Virus record (IMG/VR): IMGVR_UViG_3300030333_002628
Span: 1 to 64,000 of that record
Reading direction: 5' to 3' (one strand)
Source: a virus
Length of the DNA stretch: 64,000 bases
Part shown: positions 26,360-34,562 of the stretch, one piece after another
Position numbering within the stretch: the first letter of the stretch is position 1
Layout of the letters: the number at the start of each line of letters is the position of its first letter
The notes under the pieces: generated by a model
What the model saw: the letters and a program-made list of their open reading frames with translations, nothing else
What the model was told of the DNA's origin: nothing
Databases searched by the model: none
Made by a program: the position numbers and the translations under genes

Positions 26360-27853
26360 CTAGGTTCTCAACGGTATTAGGCAATTACTTCCTAGCACCA
26401 GAGAAGCAATCGAAACTGCACTTCTAATTGAACTAATAGTTACATCAAGAGGGTCTATGATACCAGCCTCAACAAAGTTAACTGTTTTACCAGTCTTAGC
26501 ATCAATCCCGTATGTAGTATCAAAGGATGCGACTTCTTCAAAGCCTGCATTATCTAGGATTAAGAACTTAGGCATCATAAATGCTCGCTGAATAATCAAA
26601 TCATTATCTGGTTGACTACCAAAATAGTTCAGCAGAAGACCACCACCCGCAATAACACCATTACGCATAGCGGCTTTAACAGCATTAACAGCGTCATCTA
26701 CTCGTTCCTTTGTCTCAAGTAGTTCTACTTCTGTATAGCCACCTACTTCAATAGAAGCAATACCGTTCTCTAGTCTACCTATTCTTCTAAGTAGTATTTC
26801 TTCTTCCCACTTGTTATCATCCTTCTTGACGTATTGTAACTCTTGATACAAAGTGTCAAGGTGTGCATCACAAACAGGTTGACTTACTTTAACAATTGTA
26901 TTGTCTCGCTTAGACTCCATGCTTAGAATATGACCCATGCCGTGTTCCTCTACATTCGTTATGTCTCTATCCCAGAACTTACCATATAGTGGGCCTCCAA
27001 CCATCGCTTGAATATCCTCTAGCCAATCTTCTTGTGACTTACCCATCTCTGGAGTCTTTAGCATGGCAGCGTTTACTTTCCCCTGCATTACATTGATTAG
27101 TAGGTTAGGTAGAATGCGTGGATTAATCTCGTTACAAATTATCAGAAGACCTCTGTTCTGTTTGATACTCAATTCTAACGCTGGTAATAATTGGTCGAAA
27201 GATTGAATCTGGTCTGATACCAGAAGAACGTTAGACTCGTCCATATTACGTGGGAAGTGTGGGCTTAATTGTCCTGAATGAATCTCAAACCCGTTACACA
27301 TCTTATAGGTAGTATCAAAGCCACTTCCTACTTCAACAGATACAACACCATCCTTACCTACTTTACCCATTACTTCTGCTATCAAAGAGCCTAACTCTGG
27401 GTCGTTGTTGGCTGCGATAGTAGCAACATCAACCAATTGAGACTCATCTTCTATACTGATTGCCTGTTCCTTTATCTTCTCAATGATTGCCTCTGATTGA
27501 GACTTGATTTGATTAACTACAACATCAGGACGAACCCCTTCTGATATTCTCTCAAAGCCCAAATTACAAAAAGCCTGTGCTAGAACTGTTGCTGTAGTAG
27601 TCCCATCACCACTAATAGTCTGCGCTTGTTCCGCTACTTGTTGTATTAATTCAATCCCCATCTGCACATAGGGGTCGTTGTCGTGAACTGCTTTAGCAAC
27701 AGAGACACCATCATTTAGAACAACAGGAGGCTTATCTCCTTCCCTCTGAATAATAACGGTCTTAGCAGCAGGGCCGATAGTTCCTTTAACTGCTGTTGCA
27801 ACCTTGTTAACTCCTTGTAGAAGTTTCTCTCTCGCTTCTTCATCAGTTATCAT
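26360..27853 (-). CDS. groEL: Group I chaperonin GroEL, 497 aa
   Basis: A bacterial-type chaperonin, not an archaeal thermosome. It has KGTIGPAAKTVIIQ (residue 22), LNDGVSVAKAV (46, the nucleotide Asp) and SGDGTTTATVLAQA (82, ATP-binding loop). VGKDGVVSVE (167) and ETKERVDDAVNAVKAAMRNG with VIAGGG (about 385-410) follow. The end matches the GroEL equatorial helix (ISSIRSAVSIASLVL). It is shorter than GroEL (about 540) and lacks the Gly-Met tail. A GroES gene lies directly upstream. Likely role: folding viral capsid or tail proteins. Confidence 0.95.
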   Translation of the reverse strand: MITDEEAREKLLQGVNKVATAVKGTIGPAAKTVIIQREGDKPPVVLNDGVSVAKAVHDNDPYVQMGIELIQQVAEQAQTISGDGTTTATVLAQAFCNLGFERISEGVRPDVVVNQIKSQSEAIIEKIKEQAISIEDESQLVDVATIAANNDPELGSLIAEVMGKVGKDGVVSVEVGSGFDTTYKMCNGFEIHSGQLSPHFPRNMDESNVLLVSDQIQSFDQLLPALELSIKQNRGLLIICNEINPRILPNLLINVMQGKVNAAMLKTPEMGKSQEDWLEDIQAMVGGPLYGKFWDRDITNVEEHGMGHILSMESKRDNTIVKVSQPVCDAHLDTLYQELQYVKKDDNKWEEEILLRRIGRLENGIASIEVGGYTEVELLETKERVDDAVNAVKAAMRNGVIAGGGLLLNYFGSQPDNDLIIQRAFMMPKFLILDNAGFEEVASFDTTYGIDAKTGKTVNFVEAGIIDPLDVTISSIRSAVSIASLVLGSNCLIPLRT

Positions 27854-27862
27854 ACTAAACCC

Positions 27863-28105
27863 TCAATCAATAATACAAATTAGATTATCTATTATAGTAG
27901 CGAAAAGCCCTTCTTCTATCTTAATAAGTAAATCATTCTCATCTGCGAGTATCACTATGTCACCTACTTTAACTGTTGCAGATTCGTCAGCAACGCTGAC
28001 AACCCGATACTGCTGTAATCCTCGCTGGATAATCAAACCAGACTGCGTCTGTTCGTTCTTGTTAGCACAGGGCCATAGTAGAATATAGTTACCTAAAGCC
28101 TGCAT
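27863..28105 (-). CDS. groES: GroES-like co-chaperonin, 80 aa
   Basis: Starts MQALGNYILLWPC, matching the first GroES strand. A mobile-loop-like stretch follows (NEQTQSGLIIQRG) with the conserved hydrophobic triplet LII that contacts GroEL. VKVGDIVIL corresponds to the core strand. At 80 residues it is shorter than the usual 95-97, so the dome loop and base hairpin are reduced. It sits nine bases upstream of groEL, the order of cellular groESL operons. Confidence 0.85.
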   Translation of the reverse strand: MQALGNYILLWPCANKNEQTQSGLIIQRGLQQYRVVSVADESATVKVGDIVILADENDLLIKIEEGLFATIIDNLICIID

Positions 28106-29317
28106 CTACCATTCACCCAGTTCGCCATCATCCATTACATCTTCGGACTCAAGCGAAACGGTAGATACTTCATCAAAAGGCCACCAACCGGACACGCCCA
28201 TGCGCTGTTCACCCGTCTGCTTATCCTTCCAAGTGCTGCCAACAAGTAGAATCTTAGTGCCTACACCGAAATCAATCACCCTCTCTGCTGGCGAGTAAAC
28301 CTCCACCACAGAAGCAGATGAATTAACATCAAGGTCAGCGCAGATTAGCGTAGACGCACCGTTATTGCGTGGGTCTATGTGGATAATCTCTGCCTGAACA
28401 GCCGCCACAGCGTCCCATCTCTTGGGGTTATCAGCCATGTCTTCCGACCACTTAGGCAAATCCATCATACTCTCCATCAAGGAGAGTGGGGCAACCTCTT
28501 GTTCTGCCATGCGCTCATCCGATAGAACAGCCATTGGCCCATCTGGGAACATACTGGCTATGCTGTCATCTGGTGTGAAGTCTAGTAACTTAGCCTTGAG
28601 ATAACCAACGCCCTTGTTCTGACCGATGCCTACGGCTAGTGAACCGCAAGTAAAGGTAGGCCATTGAACGTCAGCAGCACCACCGGAACCTCTGATAGCC
28701 ATAACTCTCCAGTCACCAGTCTTATCCTCTGAACCAACAAAGAGAGAAACCCTCTCTCTGTCGTCCTGTGGTCTTGGCTGTCCGAACTTGAAGTTATTGT
28801 TACCGTTAGCAAACGTTGGGTTGCTCTTATCCCACACGCAGTAGAAGTGAGTATCACCATCTAGCCTCATACTGTGGCGTGGTAACTCGGTAACAGTAGT
28901 CTCCTCTGCACCAAAGAAGTCCTCACGTGCGTAGCGGGTAAAGGAACCGTCAGCATTCTCCTTGAGAAGAACGACTGCACCCATGTCAACCTTAGCCATG
29001 CGAGTTCCCTCATCAGCAGAAAGAAGTTCGTTCTTGTTCTTGTTGTAGATGTTCTTACCCCATTGCTTGGCTCTTGGCACGCTGATAAACATACCGTGTA
29101 TCTGCGTAGCACCAGAATTCCTAAGCGCTCTAGTCTCATTCCTAATCTGCACACCAGCAATCTTGAGGCAAGCCGCGTAAGCCTCCTCATCAGACTTACC
29201 GCCTGCTCTTAGTGCTGCCCCTTGTGCCTCATAGACAACATCTGCCTTCGCCTTAAGCGTATCAACATCTGTCTCTAAAGTCTTGGCTGTCCTCTCTATA
29301 ACTTTGTCGTCAATCAT
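28106..29317 (-). CDS. Putative single-stranded DNA-binding protein (RPA/OB-fold type), 403 aa
   Basis: Located between clamp loader and GroES, a place suited to an SSB. The C-terminal third has an OB-fold-like pattern (RVIDFGVGTKILLVGSTWKD, GVSGWWPFDEV) and an acidic tail ending DVMDDGELGEW, typical of SSB proteins that recruit partners. The N-terminus is helical. The start at 29317 is chosen because the TATA-like box at 29351 lies inside the longer frame and AGGTGA precedes this ATG. The function is inferred from place and tail rather than a strong match. Confidence 0.45.
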   Translation of the reverse strand: MIDDKVIERTAKTLETDVDTLKAKADVVYEAQGAALRAGGKSDEEAYAACLKIAGVQIRNETRALRNSGATQIHGMFISVPRAKQWGKNIYNKNKNELLSADEGTRMAKVDMGAVVLLKENADGSFTRYAREDFFGAEETTVTELPRHSMRLDGDTHFYCVWDKSNPTFANGNNNFKFGQPRPQDDRERVSLFVGSEDKTGDWRVMAIRGSGGAADVQWPTFTCGSLAVGIGQNKGVGYLKAKLLDFTPDDSIASMFPDGPMAVLSDERMAEQEVAPLSLMESMMDLPKWSEDMADNPKRWDAVAAVQAEIIHIDPRNNGASTLICADLDVNSSASVVEVYSPAERVIDFGVGTKILLVGSTWKDKQTGEQRMGVSGWWPFDEVSTVSLESEDVMDDGELGEW

Positions 29318-29350
29318 CTCATTCACCTTGTAATTTGTCCGCCACCTTTT

Positions 29351-29361
29351 CCGCATATAAA
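29351..29361 (-). promoter_or_regulatory. TTTATATGCGG promoter box (SSB-GroES-GroEL)
   Basis: Minus-strand TTTATATGCGG beginning 44 nt before the ATG at 29317. The extra distance leaves room for a leader with the ribosome site AGGTGA. It overlaps the 3' end region of the clamp loader gene and shows that the upstream extension of the SSB frame is not coding. Confidence 0.7.
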
Positions 29362-29363
29362 TA

Positions 29364-30257
29364 TTAGCACAGTTCTCTAATGAAGTTATAGACAACCGCC
29401 CTTTCCTCTACAGCCAACGCAAAATCCCTCTCTGCATTGATTGTTGCTTCTACTACTCTCATCTTATTCGCGGGCGTAGCAGTAGCAGAATCCATAGCAA
29501 AATCGAAGATGCTTAGGATAGCCTCACGCCTCTGCTTGGTCTTCCATAGCAATTCAGAAGCCTCCTCAAAGTCCCTATCTCGGAAGCAGAGTTCTAAAAT
29601 TCTCTTACTAAAATTTATCTGGGGCATCGTTGCTGTCATATCTGACAGAAATCCATCGCTGTCATCTACTGACGCATAAGCCTGTAAGAAATTAATAGCA
29701 GCACGCAAATCTCCCTTGTGTATCTTAGCAATTAATCCAAGATTGTTTGCAGAAATCTCTACCCCCTCCTTACCTGCTATAACCGCTAATCTATCTACCA
29801 TAGCCTCTTGACTAATAGGGTTAAATTCCAAAACCCTACATCTTGACTTGAGATAAGGGGTAATCTTACTCAGGTTGTTGCAAGTGAGAATGAAATATCC
29901 GTGTGCGTTCTCAATCACACCCTTCAATGCCGACTGTGCAGCAGGTGTCAATTGGTCTGCCTCATCTAGCAGAAAAATCTTACTATAATACCCATTACTA
30001 GCCATAGGAATTATCTCGTTCTCGATAAATTCAATTCCTCTCTCAAACTTACTACTAGCATTGTAGGTCTCAACCACGCAATTCCACTCATTACCCAATG
30101 CGTATGCCAAACTTGTCTTACCTGTTCCAGCACCACTACTGTATAGGATAAGGTGTTGCGCCTCACTACCCTGTAGAATATCTGTTATATGTTCTTGACC
30201 TACAATACCTTCTAAGGTATCTGGCCGATGCTTGATGGCCCAAACATTACGGCTCAT
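29364..30257 (-). CDS. Clamp loader ATPase, RFC small subunit type, 297 aa
   Basis: Starts SRNVWAIKHRPDTLEGIVGQ, the classic RFC box. Walker A is SSGAGTGKTSLA (residue 40), Walker B FLLDEADQL (98) and the SRC motif LKSRCR (137). Length is near that of RFC-S (about 320). The ATG at 30257 is chosen because it overlaps the stop of the upstream gene (ATGA); the longer frame adds unrelated residues. It loads the sliding clamp for PolB. No large RFC subunit was recognised. Confidence 0.9.
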   Translation of the reverse strand: MSRNVWAIKHRPDTLEGIVGQEHITDILQGSEAQHLILYSSGAGTGKTSLAYALGNEWNCVVETYNASSKFERGIEFIENEIIPMASNGYYSKIFLLDEADQLTPAAQSALKGVIENAHGYFILTCNNLSKITPYLKSRCRVLEFNPISQEAMVDRLAVIAGKEGVEISANNLGLIAKIHKGDLRAAINFLQAYASVDDSDGFLSDMTATMPQINFSKRILELCFRDRDFEEASELLWKTKQRREAILSIFDFAMDSATATPANKMRVVEATINAERDFALAVEERAVVYNFIRELC

Positions 30258-30568
30258 TGTAATAACTCCGAATTCTCTCTTACCATCCATAACTTAGGGG
30301 CTTTAATGTAGTCACCATCAGACCCAGCCACGAAGAAATCATGTCTCATCTTCATTACGTTAGCCAGAGTTCCAGTAGAACTAAAGGTGTTTAGACACTT
30401 ACCGTTCTTGAACTTGGCGTTATAGAATATCTCCTTGACTGTGCTTGGGCCATTATCTTGTAAGTATCTAGCGCACGCACGCATAATGTAACTATTCTTC
30501 TTAGTCTTACCAATCCTAATGGGTCTAGTCCTAGTGTTAGGAGAATGAGAACCGAAGCCGCCACTCAT
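30254..30568 (-). CDS. Winged-helix-like basic protein, 104 aa
   Basis: Has a basic start (TRTRPIRIGKTKKNSYIM) and a helical segment ending in a wing-like FSSTGTLANVMKMRHDFFVA. It resembles several other small basic proteins in this block (34243, 37152, 38928, 50242) in having an LxxxGxLxxLL-type second helix and a C-terminal strand pair. ATGA overlaps on both sides tie it to the clamp loader and the zinc microprotein. Probably DNA-binding. Confidence 0.5.
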   Translation of the reverse strand: MSGGFGSHSPNTRTRPIRIGKTKKNSYIMRACARYLQDNGPSTVKEIFYNAKFKNGKCLNTFSSTGTLANVMKMRHDFFVAGSDGDYIKAPKLWMVRENSELLQ

Positions 30569-30735
30569 TCCCATAACTCCTCATATCTACCTTCCTCTCT
30601 CTGGGTTGTGATACAGTCGGAACAAATACCATCCCCTTCCGCATACCCACACGCTATACAAGGCATAGGCTTTAGGTGTAGAAGGCGGTGGAGGAACGAT
30701 ACTATGATGGAAGGGAACCACGACTTCAAACTCAT
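30565..30735 (-). CDS. Zinc-ribbon microprotein, 56 aa
   Basis: Contains CIACGYAEGDGICSDC, a compact four-Cys ribbon, after a hydrophobic start (SWFPSIIVSFLHRLLH). GGAGG lies eight bases before the ATG, and a promoter box lies 48 nt upstream. The stop overlaps the next start (ATGA). An internal Met (residue 24) could also start the ribbon. Confidence 0.55.
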   Translation of the reverse strand: MSLKSWFPSIIVSFLHRLLHLKPMPCIACGYAEGDGICSDCITTQREEGRYEELWE

Positions 30736-30772
30736 TGTATCAACCGCCTCCTACACATAGCGGTTATCTGCC

Positions 30773-30783
30773 CCGCATATAAA
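30773..30783 (-). promoter_or_regulatory. TTTATATGCGG promoter box (clamp loader operon)
   Basis: Minus-strand TTTATATGCGG, 48 nt before the ATG at 30735. The transcript would have a leader of about 20 nt with a strong GGAGG site. It lies just after the stop of the preceding gene at 30786. Confidence 0.65.
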
Positions 30784-30785
30784 GA

Positions 30786-31124
30786 CTATCTCTCAACACT
30801 ATTCTCTATTGTTAATGCTTCTAGTAATCTAAACAGGTCTGCTGCTTCCCCGTCATGCGATATTAGGGCAATTAGAATACCATTCAAAAGCCCTCTAGTA
30901 TAATCGTTAGACCAATCGTAGCCAGCGCTCAAAACAGTCTGGGCCATAGCCTCCAGTTCTGATTCTGGCTTTGGTGGTTCTGGGTCAGAGCAGAAGTAAA
31001 TCATATTCTTTATCATCTCACCATGCTTGACATTCTCTTCGGTTATAATATCTGTTAACGTAGGGTCAACGCCCGCACTTAGTATATTCTCTATCATACC
31101 CATCATTACCCGAAAGTCGTCCAT
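30786..31124 (-). CDS. Helical acidic hypothetical protein, 112 aa
   Basis: Starts MDDFRVMMGMIENILSAGVD and is helical throughout. It contains LEAMAQTVLSAGYDWSNDYT, which repeats the ENILSAGVD pattern, suggesting an internal duplication. The longer frame to 31421 is rejected because it runs over the zinc-ribbon gene at 31150-31368. No family recognised. Confidence 0.5.
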   Translation of the reverse strand: MDDFRVMMGMIENILSAGVDPTLTDIITEENVKHGEMIKNMIYFCSDPEPPKPESELEAMAQTVLSAGYDWSNDYTRGLLNGILIALISHDGEAADLFRLLEALTIENSVER

Positions 31125-31149
31125 GTTACTACATAGGAACAATGATTTA

Positions 31150-31368
31150 TTATTGCTTCCTCTTCCCCCTCTTCTTTCCTTTATCACTTCTTGTCTTACG
31201 CCTCTTCCTCTTGGGGATTTGAGCAATGCAATATTTACACAAACTCCTAACAAAACCGTCTGTATACAGGGTGTTAGGCATAATTCTCTTACACTTTCTA
31301 CATTGCACCTTCTTAGGTGCGTTTGGTAATAGTTTCTTGAGATAACTAAAGTCCCTGTCCTCTCCCAT
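31150..31368 (-). CDS. Basic zinc-ribbon protein, 72 aa
   Basis: CRKCKRIMPNTL and CKYC form a four-Cys ribbon, followed by a strongly basic tail (KRKRRKTRSDKGKKRGKRKQ). This is a typical layout for nucleic-acid-binding proteins. A TTAATAT box begins 29 nt before the ATG, matching the leaderless pattern in this genome. Confidence 0.6.
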   Translation of the reverse strand: MGEDRDFSYLKKLLPNAPKKVQCRKCKRIMPNTLYTDGFVRSLCKYCIAQIPKRKRRKTRSDKGKKRGKRKQ

Positions 31369-31393
31369 AGTGGTGCGGGAACATAGCGGGATA

Positions 31394-31792
31394 TTAACTT
31401 TCTCTTATGCAATGCAGACAAACATTACTATTATCTGGGAAAACTCTTATTCTACCACACTCACACTTCTGCGCCTTCTCCTTCTCAGAGGGAGTCATTA
31501 CTGTTAAACTACGTGTGTGAGTAATATCGTCCTTGCTTTGTATTAACTCTCTATTTATGTCGTAAACAAGGTGGGTTGCTTTAGCACCTACAGCATTCTC
31601 TACTTGTTCTTTCCCAACGACTACTATCTGGGAGTTCTTAGCCATAAGTGCCGACAAACTGTGGGGTGAGGGAACAGTTCTAACAGACTTCTTCTTAGAT
31701 AGAATAGCGGCCATTCCTTCTTTCGTCATCTTGCCATGTTCGTATAACAGTTCCACTATGATGCGCCGGATGCGCCGATTGTTCGCACTCAT
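31394..31792 (-). CDS. Winged-helix plus zinc-ribbon protein, 132 aa
   Basis: Residues 5-60 look like a winged helix (RIRRIIVELLYEHGKMTKEG, then SLSALMAKNSQIVVVG). The end carries CECGRIRVFPDNSNVCLHC, a zinc ribbon. This domain pair recalls archaeal transcription regulators. A TCATATA box starts 30 nt before the ATG. It could regulate viral transcription. Confidence 0.55.
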   Translation of the reverse strand: MSANNRRIRRIIVELLYEHGKMTKEGMAAILSKKKSVRTVPSPHSLSALMAKNSQIVVVGKEQVENAVGAKATHLVYDINRELIQSKDDITHTRSLTVMTPSEKEKAQKCECGRIRVFPDNSNVCLHCIRES

Positions 31793-31830
31793 ATAACAAT
31801 GGTGACTCTTAAGTGTATATGAGACCTTTA

Positions 31831-32028
31831 TCAGTCTTTTAGTTTACCGTAGAATAATTCCATCGCTTCCGGCCTTTCTAATTGTAAAAGTTCTTCTGGC
31901 TCTGGCGCTTGAGAATAAATCTTATTACCATAGTATGGCGCAGCATTTATTATCTCATCAGACTTATGTTTACAAAATACTAGAAACAAAGCAAGACCTA
32001 AGATAATTATTACTGTTATCAAATCCAT
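31831..32028 (-). CDS. Small membrane protein, 65 aa
   Basis: An N-terminal hydrophobic helix (LITVIIILGLALFLVFCKHK) is followed by a polar, acidic domain of 45 residues. It overlaps the upstream gene by ten bases. Topology is probably N-out or signal-anchor. Function unknown. Confidence 0.5.
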   Translation of the reverse strand: MDLITVIIILGLALFLVFCKHKSDEIINAAPYYGNKIYSQAPEPEELLQLERPEAMELFYGKLKD

Positions 32029-32699
32029 TCTGTCACCTGCTCAGAAGTCTTACGCACACCTTTAGGTAGCGTATCGCCTCTGGCTCGCAGGTCGTTGGTC
32101 GCGGGTATAAAGTTTGTCACTATCTCTCTCCAATATAGGTCACTTTGACGGAAAGGAAAGGGGGCCATGTCTTCTGCCTTCTTCTTCTTAGGCCACTTTA
32201 CCTTACTTCTCTTACCTGTTATTCCATAAGCAAAAATAGACCTTACTATATCATCACTCATTTGCATATTAGCCTTAGCAACCAAGCGCCAGAAATCTAT
32301 GTCATCTACATTCTCACGAAGAAAGGCAAGAGCATAAGGTATGGGCATCCCCTTTTGACTAACCCAAACCCTTCTTCTATCGGGCCATTGTAGGATAGCA
32401 TTTATCCCAACCAAGAGAGAGTCTTTATCTCCTGTCAACGATGGATGAATGATAACATAGGGCTTTTCATTAGCACTTATCGTAGGCTTCTTACTTGTAA
32501 CAACAATTAATCTATTGCCTATATGTGGTAGCCACTCCTTCACATCTTTATTCTTGAACTTGTCACTATATAGAATAAATGTTGTATCTGGGTCAGTCAT
32601 GGGCGAGTCTATTTCATTACGCATGATGACAACGTTGCCATGCAGTATGTTCCAGTCTTCTTGGAAGGTCTCATCTCTGGTAAAAATTACTATTCCCAT
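32019..32699 (-). CDS. Hypothetical alpha/beta protein, 226 aa
   Basis: The first 120 residues alternate strands and helices (MGIVIFTRDETFQEDWNI, FILYSDKF, NRLIVVTSKKP, YVIIHPSLTG). The second half is helical (IPYALAFLRENVDDIDFWRL) with a basic patch WPKKKKAED. The outline recalls clamp-loader delta or nucleotidyl-binding folds, but no motif settles it. The TATA-like TTTATAAAGT box at 32741 lies 51 nt upstream. Confidence 0.5.
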   Translation of the reverse strand: MGIVIFTRDETFQEDWNILHGNVVIMRNEIDSPMTDPDTTFILYSDKFKNKDVKEWLPHIGNRLIVVTSKKPTISANEKPYVIIHPSLTGDKDSLLVGINAILQWPDRRRVWVSQKGMPIPYALAFLRENVDDIDFWRLVAKANMQMSDDIVRSIFAYGITGKRSKVKWPKKKKAEDMAPFPFRQSDLYWREIVTNFIPATNDLRARGDTLPKGVRKTSEQVTEWI

Positions 32700-32740
32700 A
32701 TAACCCGCCCAAAATTTTTCTTGTCGTATTTTAGATACGC

Positions 32741-32750
32741 ACTTTATAAA
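32741..32750 (-). promoter_or_regulatory. TATA-like box upstream of the 32699 gene
   Basis: Minus-strand TTTATAAAGT, 51 nt before the ATG at 32699, in the only gap of this stretch. It is directly before the stop of the preceding gene. Confidence 0.45.
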
Positions 32751-32993
32751 TTACCAACCTTTACTATAAACGTAGTTCTGTAGGCTACGCATCTGACTCT
32801 TGGATAACCCCCAAGCCTCACCTACTGATTTACCTGTTAAACTATAACCACCAACAGACCAATCTATCCCAGTAGATAGAATAACTGCTACTACTCCATC
32901 ATCTTTCATTGCTTCTACTAACTTGGGCCATTCGTCCTTGTTTATCGCACGCGCATTAATGGTGTTCCTATGCCCACTTCTCCACCGCTTCAT
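32751..32993 (-). CDS. Small hypothetical protein, 80 aa
   Basis: Starts MKRWRSGHRNTINARAINKD and contains a central alpha/beta stretch (VVAVILSTGIDWSVGGYSLT) and a C-terminal HTH-like helix pair (SVGEAWGLSKSQMRSLQNYV). It overlaps the upstream Mom-like gene by four bases. The coupling suggests a job linked to that enzyme or the same regulon; no family recognised. Confidence 0.5.
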   Translation of the reverse strand: MKRWRSGHRNTINARAINKDEWPKLVEAMKDDGVVAVILSTGIDWSVGGYSLTGKSVGEAWGLSKSQMRSLQNYVYSKGW

Positions 32994-33637
32994 GTTGCTG
33001 CCCCCTTTGGGTATGATTCTACGGGATAGCGCAGACTCTTTAATGCTTTCTTTCTGAATCTCTTGTTTCCGCAGAGAAAAATATACCTATGTTTTCTAGG
33101 TCTCTCTTGCATATAGAATCTGTCACCATACTTCTCTCGGATTAACTTACCTCTGTTTTCATGCCCCCTAAATTCATCCGCTATTGTTTGGCTGTGTAGG
33201 TGTTCTAGTCCCTTTATCTTCCAATCAGTTCTCTTTGCACTTAAACCAGTATAGAGAAAATTCGTGGCTTGGTAGACAATACCTAGATGTTCTTGTGAAG
33301 TATCAGCATAAGAAATAACTATTGCGTCTTGTTCTTCCTTCAATAACCGCAAACTTGCACCGACAAGAATGCTGGCTTCATTATGTAGATTATTCTTTAA
33401 ACAAAGTCGGTTTAATTCTAACACTTGATGTTGGTAATCTTCCCCAGCCACGCCCTTCCTCAAGGTAGCGCTGAAAGGAGTTCCGTAAGTTACTACACCT
33501 ACTAATTCTAATGTGTCTAGTTTGATTAAACCGTAAGCGTAAGTAACACTAGGCCATCTCTTAGCATAATGGATATTTAATATGAAGTCTTCGCAATCAC
33601 TTCTTTTAACAGGTATTACATCGTATTCTTCACGCAT
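32990..33637 (-). CDS. Mom-like DNA base modification protein (GNAT fold), 215 aa
   Basis: It has the sequence pattern of phage Mom-family proteins: HYAKRWPSVTYAYGLI near the start, GVVTYGTPFSATLRKG, LELNRLCLKNN, ASILVGASLRLL. The signature is VISYADTSQEHLGIVYQATN, followed by FLYTGLS. Mom of phage Mu converts adenine in DNA to a carbamoylmethyl-type derivative that blocks restriction enzymes. This would protect viral DNA from host restriction. The start at 33637 (or 33640) is inferred; the longer frame begins inside the neighbour. Confidence 0.7.
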   Translation of the reverse strand: MREEYDVIPVKRSDCEDFILNIHYAKRWPSVTYAYGLIKLDTLELVGVVTYGTPFSATLRKGVAGEDYQHQVLELNRLCLKNNLHNEASILVGASLRLLKEEQDAIVISYADTSQEHLGIVYQATNFLYTGLSAKRTDWKIKGLEHLHSQTIADEFRGHENRGKLIREKYGDRFYMQERPRKHRYIFLCGNKRFRKKALKSLRYPVESYPKGAAT

Positions 33638-34259
33638 CATCCACAACCTCAAAATCAACGTCTTCTACTCTGGGCGCTCTCAAAGCCTGCATCCTGAATT
33701 CTACCTCATCTAACAATTGCGGGTTGTCTTTCAGAACATCAACAAGGACATGATTCATGTTGTTCATGTGAGTTTGTGCCAATAGGAATTGAGAGTCAAC
33801 ACCAATCTCTTTCTTTAACTGTGCGATTAACTTAATAGATGAGTTTGCTTGTCCTATTAATCTAGTCGCATCAGATACAAAGTCAGGGGTTATCATTCCA
33901 TCATTCTCCTTCCTTTCCTCCAGTTCATTCAAATAACCTTCAATCCTACGCACTATTCCTTCGGCGCTTGTCAAAGTATCAATCGACCTTTCTCTTGCCT
34001 CCTCTACCTCTGCTGCATCTCTTGGGTTGTATTCTAAATGTGCCTCCATGTGATTCATAACTGTGCCTTCGGGCCAGCCATGCTTCGCCTCAAGATAATC
34101 TGGAGTGACTTCTTCTGCTACTAATTGCCTCTCATAGTCAGCCCTATCCTTATGGTCGCAGAAGGGGCAACCACCATCTAAGACCCAACGGAGAACATCT
34201 ATAACAAACATATCGTTCTCATTGTGTAACCGTTGTTCTATCTCAATTCTCGATTTCAT
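33630..34259 (-). CDS. Zinc-containing helical protein, possible small terminase-like, 209 aa
   Basis: The N-terminal half has CPFCDH and an HTH-like stretch (VTPDYLEAKHGWPEGTVMNH followed by HLEY). The rest is coiled coil (IVRRIEGYLNELEERKENDG, SSIKLIAQLKKEIGVDSQFL). This layout of DNA-binding start plus oligomerising coil resembles small terminase subunits, but the large terminase lies 16 kb away, so the call is weak. A general DNA-binding role is equally possible. Confidence 0.4.
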   Translation of the reverse strand: MKSRIEIEQRLHNENDMFVIDVLRWVLDGGCPFCDHKDRADYERQLVAEEVTPDYLEAKHGWPEGTVMNHMEAHLEYNPRDAAEVEEARERSIDTLTSAEGIVRRIEGYLNELEERKENDGMITPDFVSDATRLIGQANSSIKLIAQLKKEIGVDSQFLLAQTHMNNMNHVLVDVLKDNPQLLDEVEFRMQALRAPRVEDVDFEVVDDA

Positions 34260-34557
34260 AGTTCTCCTCCAGATAATATTCTCTAGCCCCCTTAGTGGGT
34301 TGATGGAATGGAATCTTACGCACCCTAAAGACGTAGGCTACGTCTCTGGGTTGAGGACAAATGCGGGAAGCGCACAAAGAATAATGTCTCTTCTTAGTGC
34401 CGTTACTATCTCTTCCGTGTCGCTTAGTCTTCGCTTCTGCTATAATTGTTTTAATAGGCTTGGGGTTATCAAAACTCGCGTTCTCTTTCAGATAATCTAT
34501 GACAGCAGGCCACCATGCGGGATGCTTTCTCTGTGATTTCTTCCAGCCTTTAGCCAT
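34243..34557 (-). CDS. Basic winged-helix-like protein, 104 aa
   Basis: Starts MAKGWKKSQRKHPAWWPAVI with GGAG eight bases before the ATG, which rules out the longer frame to 34590. It contains KTIIAEAKTKRHGRDSNGTK and a C-terminal strand region (VAYVFRVRKIPFHQPTKGAR). It belongs by shape to the group of small basic wHTH-like proteins at 30254, 37152, 38928 and 50242. Confidence 0.5.
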   Translation of the reverse strand: MAKGWKKSQRKHPAWWPAVIDYLKENASFDNPKPIKTIIAEAKTKRHGRDSNGTKKRHYSLCASRICPQPRDVAYVFRVRKIPFHQPTKGAREYYLEENYEIEN

Positions 34558-34562
34558 ATTAT

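Noticed and set aside
29317-29395. Upstream extension of the SSB-like gene
   Set aside because: It contains the promoter box at 29351 and lies over the end of the clamp loader gene; the ATG at 29317 has a ribosome site.
31124-31421. Upstream extension of the 30786 gene to 31421
   Set aside because: It covers the zinc-ribbon gene at 31150-31368 in another frame and its extra residues look random.
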